A stretch of DNA of 6,371 nt. Source: Bacteroidetes bacterium UBA7692 (lineage in GTDB: Bacteria; Bacteroidota; Bacteroidia; Chitinophagales; LD1). Position numbers and translations under genes: made by a program. Below are positions 3,572 to 6,371 of the stretch, piece by piece (the stretch's first letter is position 1; the number at the start of each line of letters is the position of its first letter). The notes below the pieces were generated by a model that saw nothing but the letters and a program-made list of their open reading frames with translations, was not told the DNA's origin and made no database searches. The DNA lies in NCBI GenBank assembly GCA_002482725.1, contig DLGO01000021.1, forward strand, positions 628 through 6,998, given 5' to 3'.

Positions 3572-6371
3572 ACCACCTGCAAAAACTGCAATAAGCTTAC
3601 CTATATAGAAAACAAAGGCCAGTGGGAAAAGCAGGTGCGCTACAAGGCCGACCTGCACTATGGTGCGCTGTTCCTGGAAGATGCCGGCTATACGCTTTCC
3701 ATTATGGATTCCAATACCATAGATATGGTGAGGAGGCACCAGCACAGGAAATTTGAATACACGCCCGAATCTCCATTGATGCTCAAGAGCCACGTCATCA
3801 ATGTATCTGTGGCAGGTGCCAGCCCTTTGGTAAAAAGGAGCAATAGGGATACTGTAGAGGGCTATTACAACTACTTTCTGGGTAATGACAAAGCCAGATG
3901 GGCGAGCGGTGTGCATGGCTACCAGGAGGTGGTGTATGCGGATATATACCCGGGCATAGACTGGAAGGTATCGTCTGAAAATGCGGCGATAAAAACAGAG
4001 TGGATAGTAAAGGCCAACAAGGGCACTGCAAAAGAGCTGCCGATAAAATTGCTGTACAAAGGCAGTGAGTCGCTTGCAGTAGAAAATGGCGCGCTGGTTA
4101 TCGGCACCTCCCTGGGCAAGCTGATGGAGCATAAGCCATATTGCTACCAGGTGGTTGATGGAAAGAAAAATGTGGTACAATGCAGCTTCGTGGTATCAGG
4201 CAATGCCGTATCCTTTTCGCTGCCGCAAAACTACAACCCCGCCTACGACCTTGTTATAGATCCGGTGCTTACCTTCAGCACCTACAGCGGCTCTACAGCC
4301 GATAATTTTGGCTATACCGCTACATTCGATAGCAAGGGCTTTGCCTTTGCCGCAGGTAGCGTGTTTGGCAATGGGTACCCAACCACTACAGGCGCTATAC
4401 AAACTACATGGGCCGGCGGTACTGGCACTGTAAATATCCCCGGTTCGGATATAGGCATTACCAAGTATTCACCCGATGGAACACAGCGCATATACTCTAC
4501 CTATCTGGGCGGCAGGAGCGATGAGCTGCCGCACAGCCTTATCGTTAACTCCAATGATGAGCTTTTCCTTTTCGGCACTACCAGCTCCAATAATTTTCCT
4601 GTTACTGCAGGCGCATTTGATACTTCATACAATGGTGGTCCCGATCCACTGCCATTTAACGGGCTGGGCGTGCATTACAGGTTTGGCTCCGATATAATTG
4701 TATCACGCATAAGTGCCGATGGTAAAACACTGCAGGCATCTACATACATAGGCGGCACAGGGGTAGACGGGCTTAACATAAGCCCTGCACTCAAATTTAA
4801 CTATGCCGATGAGGTACGTGGCGAAATAGACATAGATAAGCAAAATAACATTTACATAGCTACCTGTACTACTTCACCGGACTTTCCCGTAACTGCCTGC
4901 GCCTTTCAGGATACCATTGGTGGCGGGCTGGATGGTGTTATCATAAAAATGAACAACAACCTGAACACCATAGTGTGGAGCTCATACCTGGGAGGGGAAG
5001 AGGATGATGCGATATACTCTTTGTCCATCGACCAGGCCGATGATCTATACGTATGCGGTGGCACTTTCAGCGAGCTGAATTTTCCTGTAACTGCCAATGC
5101 CCTGCAACAGGCTTTTGCCGGGGGGCGTAGCGATGGTTTTGTTACCCTGGTAGACAAAAGCGGATCTAATATTATATACTCTACCTATTGGGGCAAGGCA
5201 GATTACGACCAGATATATTTTGTAGAAAATGGGAAAAAGGACAACGTATATGTAGTGGGGCAAACCATAGGTGGTGACCCGGCCTATATTTATAATGCGG
5301 CCTACTCCAATCCCAACAGCGGTCTTTTTATCACCAATATGACCTCGGATCTGGATTCGCTTGTATGGGGCACGCTGGTAGGCTCTGGCCGCAGAGAACC
5401 TGATATTTCGCCTACCGCATTCCTGGTGGATTATTGCAACAAGGTGTACCTGAGCGGGTGGGGCAGCAGGAGCGTGAGCCCAGGGCTCAGCACCCTAAAT
5501 TTGCCTGTTACCAATGACGCTTTCGATAAAATAACCGATGGCAACGACTTCTGGCTTATGGTAATGGAAGATGACGCCTCTGCCCTCAGGTATGCTACTT
5601 TCTTCGGCAACCAGAACCAGAACTCCCCCGACCATGTGGATGGTGGCACATCGCGCTACGACAAGCGCGGCATCCTGTACCAAAGCGCATGCGCGGGTTG
5701 TGGTGGCAGCAGTACTTTCCCTACTTTCCCCAATCCGGGCGCTGTATCCAATGTTAATCCCAGTGGGCAGTGCAACAATGCAGTGTTCAAGTTCGATTTC
5801 AATCAACCCATTGTATTGGCAGATTTTGATTTGCCCCCTATACCTTGTTCCCTGCCTGCTACAGTTACATTTACCAATACCAGCTATGTAATCGGCAATG
5901 CACAGTACAAATGGACATTCAGCGATGGGTTTACCACTACAGACAGCAATGCTACTCGGACCTTTACTACACCGGGGCTGTATACCATAAAGCTCGTTGC
6001 CATCAACACAGGAAGCTGCAATGGTTCGGATTCCATTACAAAGACAATCCGCATACTTTCCAATTCTACTTATTCGCTACCCTCATTATCTGTTTGTCCG
6101 GGTCAGACGAAGCAAATAGGGCTGGAGCCATCTTCTACGGGCGAAACCTACTTATGGCTGCCAAGCAATACCCTGAACGAGCTGGATGTTCCTAACCCTT
6201 TCGCTACACCCACGTCAACCACTACCTACTCGCTTACTATCCGCAAAGGCAATTGTGTCGATACGCTTCGCCAAACCGTGGTGGTGATAAAAGATACTAT
6301 AAAAATAGACCCTGCACCGGGAATATGCCCAGGCGACACCCTTCGCCTTCGTGCGCGCAATACCTTGCCCG
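3515..6371 (+). CDS. Large secreted SBBP beta-propeller/PKD/Ig-like protein, probable T9SS substrate (3' end outside window)
   Basis: The frame is open from the ATG at 3515 to the right edge, giving 952 codons plus one base without a stop. Residues 1-19 (MKHLLLVIGLVSFACSVVA) form a signal peptide with a VVA|T cleavage site. The N-terminal domain at about 28-252 carries the ENKGQW motif (32-37) and YYNYFLGND (117-125), the module I recall as DUF7948 in Bacteroidota surface proteins. About 254-699 holds seven SBBP-type propeller repeats. A conserved Cys-rich motif (about 719-762, with CAGCGG at 726-731) closes it. A PKD domain (about 781-848) follows, then one Ig-like repeat (about 850-926) and the beginning of a second (from ICPGDTL at 937). 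Relatives usually end in a T9SS type-B (gliding motility-associated, CHU_C) sorting domain, which would lie beyond the window. Expected location is the cell surface or medium. Adhesion or matrix binding is inferred from domain type; the ligand is unknown. No catalytic domain is seen in the visible part. Spacing of 96 bases and its own promoter-like element suggest a separate transcript. Confidence 0.93.
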   Translation, partial: MKHLLLVIGLVSFACSVVATTCKNCNKLTYIENKGQWEKQVRYKADLHYGALFLEDAGYTLSIMDSNTIDMVRRHQHRKFEYTPESPLMLKSHVINVSVAGASPLVKRSNRDTVEGYYNYFLGNDKARWASGVHGYQEVVYADIYPGIDWKVSSENAAIKTEWIVKANKGTAKELPIKLLYKGSESLAVENGALVIGTSLGKLMEHKPYCYQVVDGKKNVVQCSFVVSGNAVSFSLPQNYNPAYDLVIDPVLTFSTYSGSTADNFGYTATFDSKGFAFAAGSVFGNGYPTTTGAIQTTWAGGTGTVNIPGSDIGITKYSPDGTQRIYSTYLGGRSDELPHSLIVNSNDELFLFGTTSSNNFPVTAGAFDTSYNGGPDPLPFNGLGVHYRFGSDIIVSRISADGKTLQASTYIGGTGVDGLNISPALKFNYADEVRGEIDIDKQNNIYIATCTTSPDFPVTACAFQDTIGGGLDGVIIKMNNNLNTIVWSSYLGGEEDDAIYSLSIDQADDLYVCGGTFSELNFPVTANALQQAFAGGRSDGFVTLVDKSGSNIIYSTYWGKADYDQIYFVENGKKDNVYVVGQTIGGDPAYIYNAAYSNPNSGLFITNMTSDLDSLVWGTLVGSGRREPDISPTAFLVDYCNKVYLSGWGSRSVSPGLSTLNLPVTNDAFDKITDGNDFWLMVMEDDASALRYATFFGNQNQNSPDHVDGGTSRYDKRGILYQSACAGCGGSSTFPTFPNPGAVSNVNPSGQCNNAVFKFDFNQPIVLADFDLPPIPCSLPATVTFTNTSYVIGNAQYKWTFSDGFTTTDSNATRTFTTPGLYTIKLVAINTGSCNGSDSITKTIRILSNSTYSLPSLSVCPGQTKQIGLEPSSTGETYLWLPSNTLNELDVPNPFATPTSTTTYSLTIRKGNCVDTLRQTVVVIKDTIKIDPAPGICPGDTLRLRARNTLP
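4274..5611 (+). repeat. seven SBBP-type beta-propeller repeats within the surface protein
   Basis: A blade-end motif of the type YSTYLGG recurs seven times, at residues 254 (FSTYSGS), 327 (YSTYLGG), 408 (ASTYIGG), 488 (WSSYLGG), 555 (YSTYWGK), 618 (WGTLVGS) and 693 (YATFFGN), with spacing of 63 to 81 residues. Five of the repeats also contain a second motif of the type FPVTAGAF, at 288, 361, 457, 523 and 663. The order matches SBBP (seven-residue beta-propeller) repeats of bacterial surface proteins, and seven copies fit a closed seven-bladed propeller. The repeats differ enough at DNA level that recent tandem duplication is unlikely. Confidence 0.8.
5855..6058 (+). other. PKD domain within the surface protein
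   Basis: Residues 781-848 fit the PKD fold pattern: TFTNTS (785-790), YKWTFSDG (798-805), then TFTTPGLYTIKLVAIN (816-831). The usual WDFGDG core is WTFSDG here, so the first Asp and a Gly are replaced. PKD domains in secreted Bacteroidota proteins act as spacers or binding modules. The hit is clear by pattern despite the changed core. Confidence 0.82.
6062..6292 (+). other. Ig-like repeat within the surface protein
   Basis: Residues 850-926 match the Ig-like repeat common in T9SS-exported proteins: VCPGQT (860-865), a tryptophan core YLWLPSNTL (879-887), NPFATPTSTTTYSLTI (894-909), then a Cys-containing turn (Cys914) and a closing VVV strand. A second copy begins at ICPGDTL (937-943) and is cut by the window edge. 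More copies probably follow. Confidence 0.7.

Noticed and set aside
3542..4180. 212-codon minus-strand open frame opposite the surface-protein N-terminal domain
   Set aside because: It is in antiparallel register with a gene whose signal peptide and ENKGQW domain are clear. There is no support for a second product.
5571..6195. Overlapping plus-strand open frames at 5571-5891 and 5845-6195
   Set aside because: Both are out of frame with the continuous surface-protein reading frame, which carries PKD and Ig-like patterns through this interval. No frameshift is indicated.
1..6371. CRISPR array, insertion sequence, toxin-antitoxin or defence system
   Set aside because: No regularly spaced repeats, transposase motifs, terminal inverted repeats with duplications or defence-type domains were seen. 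The three genes have ordinary architectures or unknown helical content.

Overview
This window comes from a member of the Bacteroidota, most likely a Chitinophagales/Chitinophagaceae-like bacterium. The evidence is a large secreted propeller/PKD/Ig-like protein of the kind exported by type IX secretion, a CNNM-CBS-CorC membrane protein of the GldE-like type, little or no Shine-Dalgarno sequence before the starts, and TAnnTTTG-like promoter elements. Codon use leans strongly on ATA for Ile and CTG for Leu.

Layout: bases 1-590 are AT-rich and hold no gene I can support. They contain a short direct repeat with an overlapping small inverted repeat (155-189), a small GC hairpin next to an A-tract (195-224), and a TAnnTTTG promoter element (527-534). 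Three genes follow, all on the plus strand. The first (591-2138) is a 515-aa soluble, all-helical, TPR-like protein of unknown function. Fourteen bases later comes a 421-aa four-helix CNNM/DUF21 protein with a CBS pair and a CorC/HlyC domain (2153-3418). After a 96-base gap the third gene opens (3515 to beyond the right edge). Its 952 visible residues are a signal peptide, an N-terminal ENKGQW domain, about seven SBBP-type beta-propeller repeats, a conserved Cys motif, a PKD domain and the start of a series of Ig-like repeats. Its C terminus, probably a T9SS sorting domain, lies outside the window.

The first two genes may be cotranscribed, although promoter-like elements sit almost on top of the starts of the second and third genes and could give leaderless or near-leaderless transcripts. 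Nothing shows a shared pathway for the three products: one looks cytoplasmic, one is in the inner membrane (ion transport or envelope role), and one is probably surface-exposed or secreted.

The most striking signal is inside the CNNM gene. Ile codons switch from mostly ATT/ATC in the membrane domain (4 of 25 are ATA) to almost exclusively ATA in the cytoplasmic domains (22 of 25), with parallel shifts in Val and Leu codons. I see no CRISPR array, tRNA, rRNA, insertion sequence or recognisable defence system.
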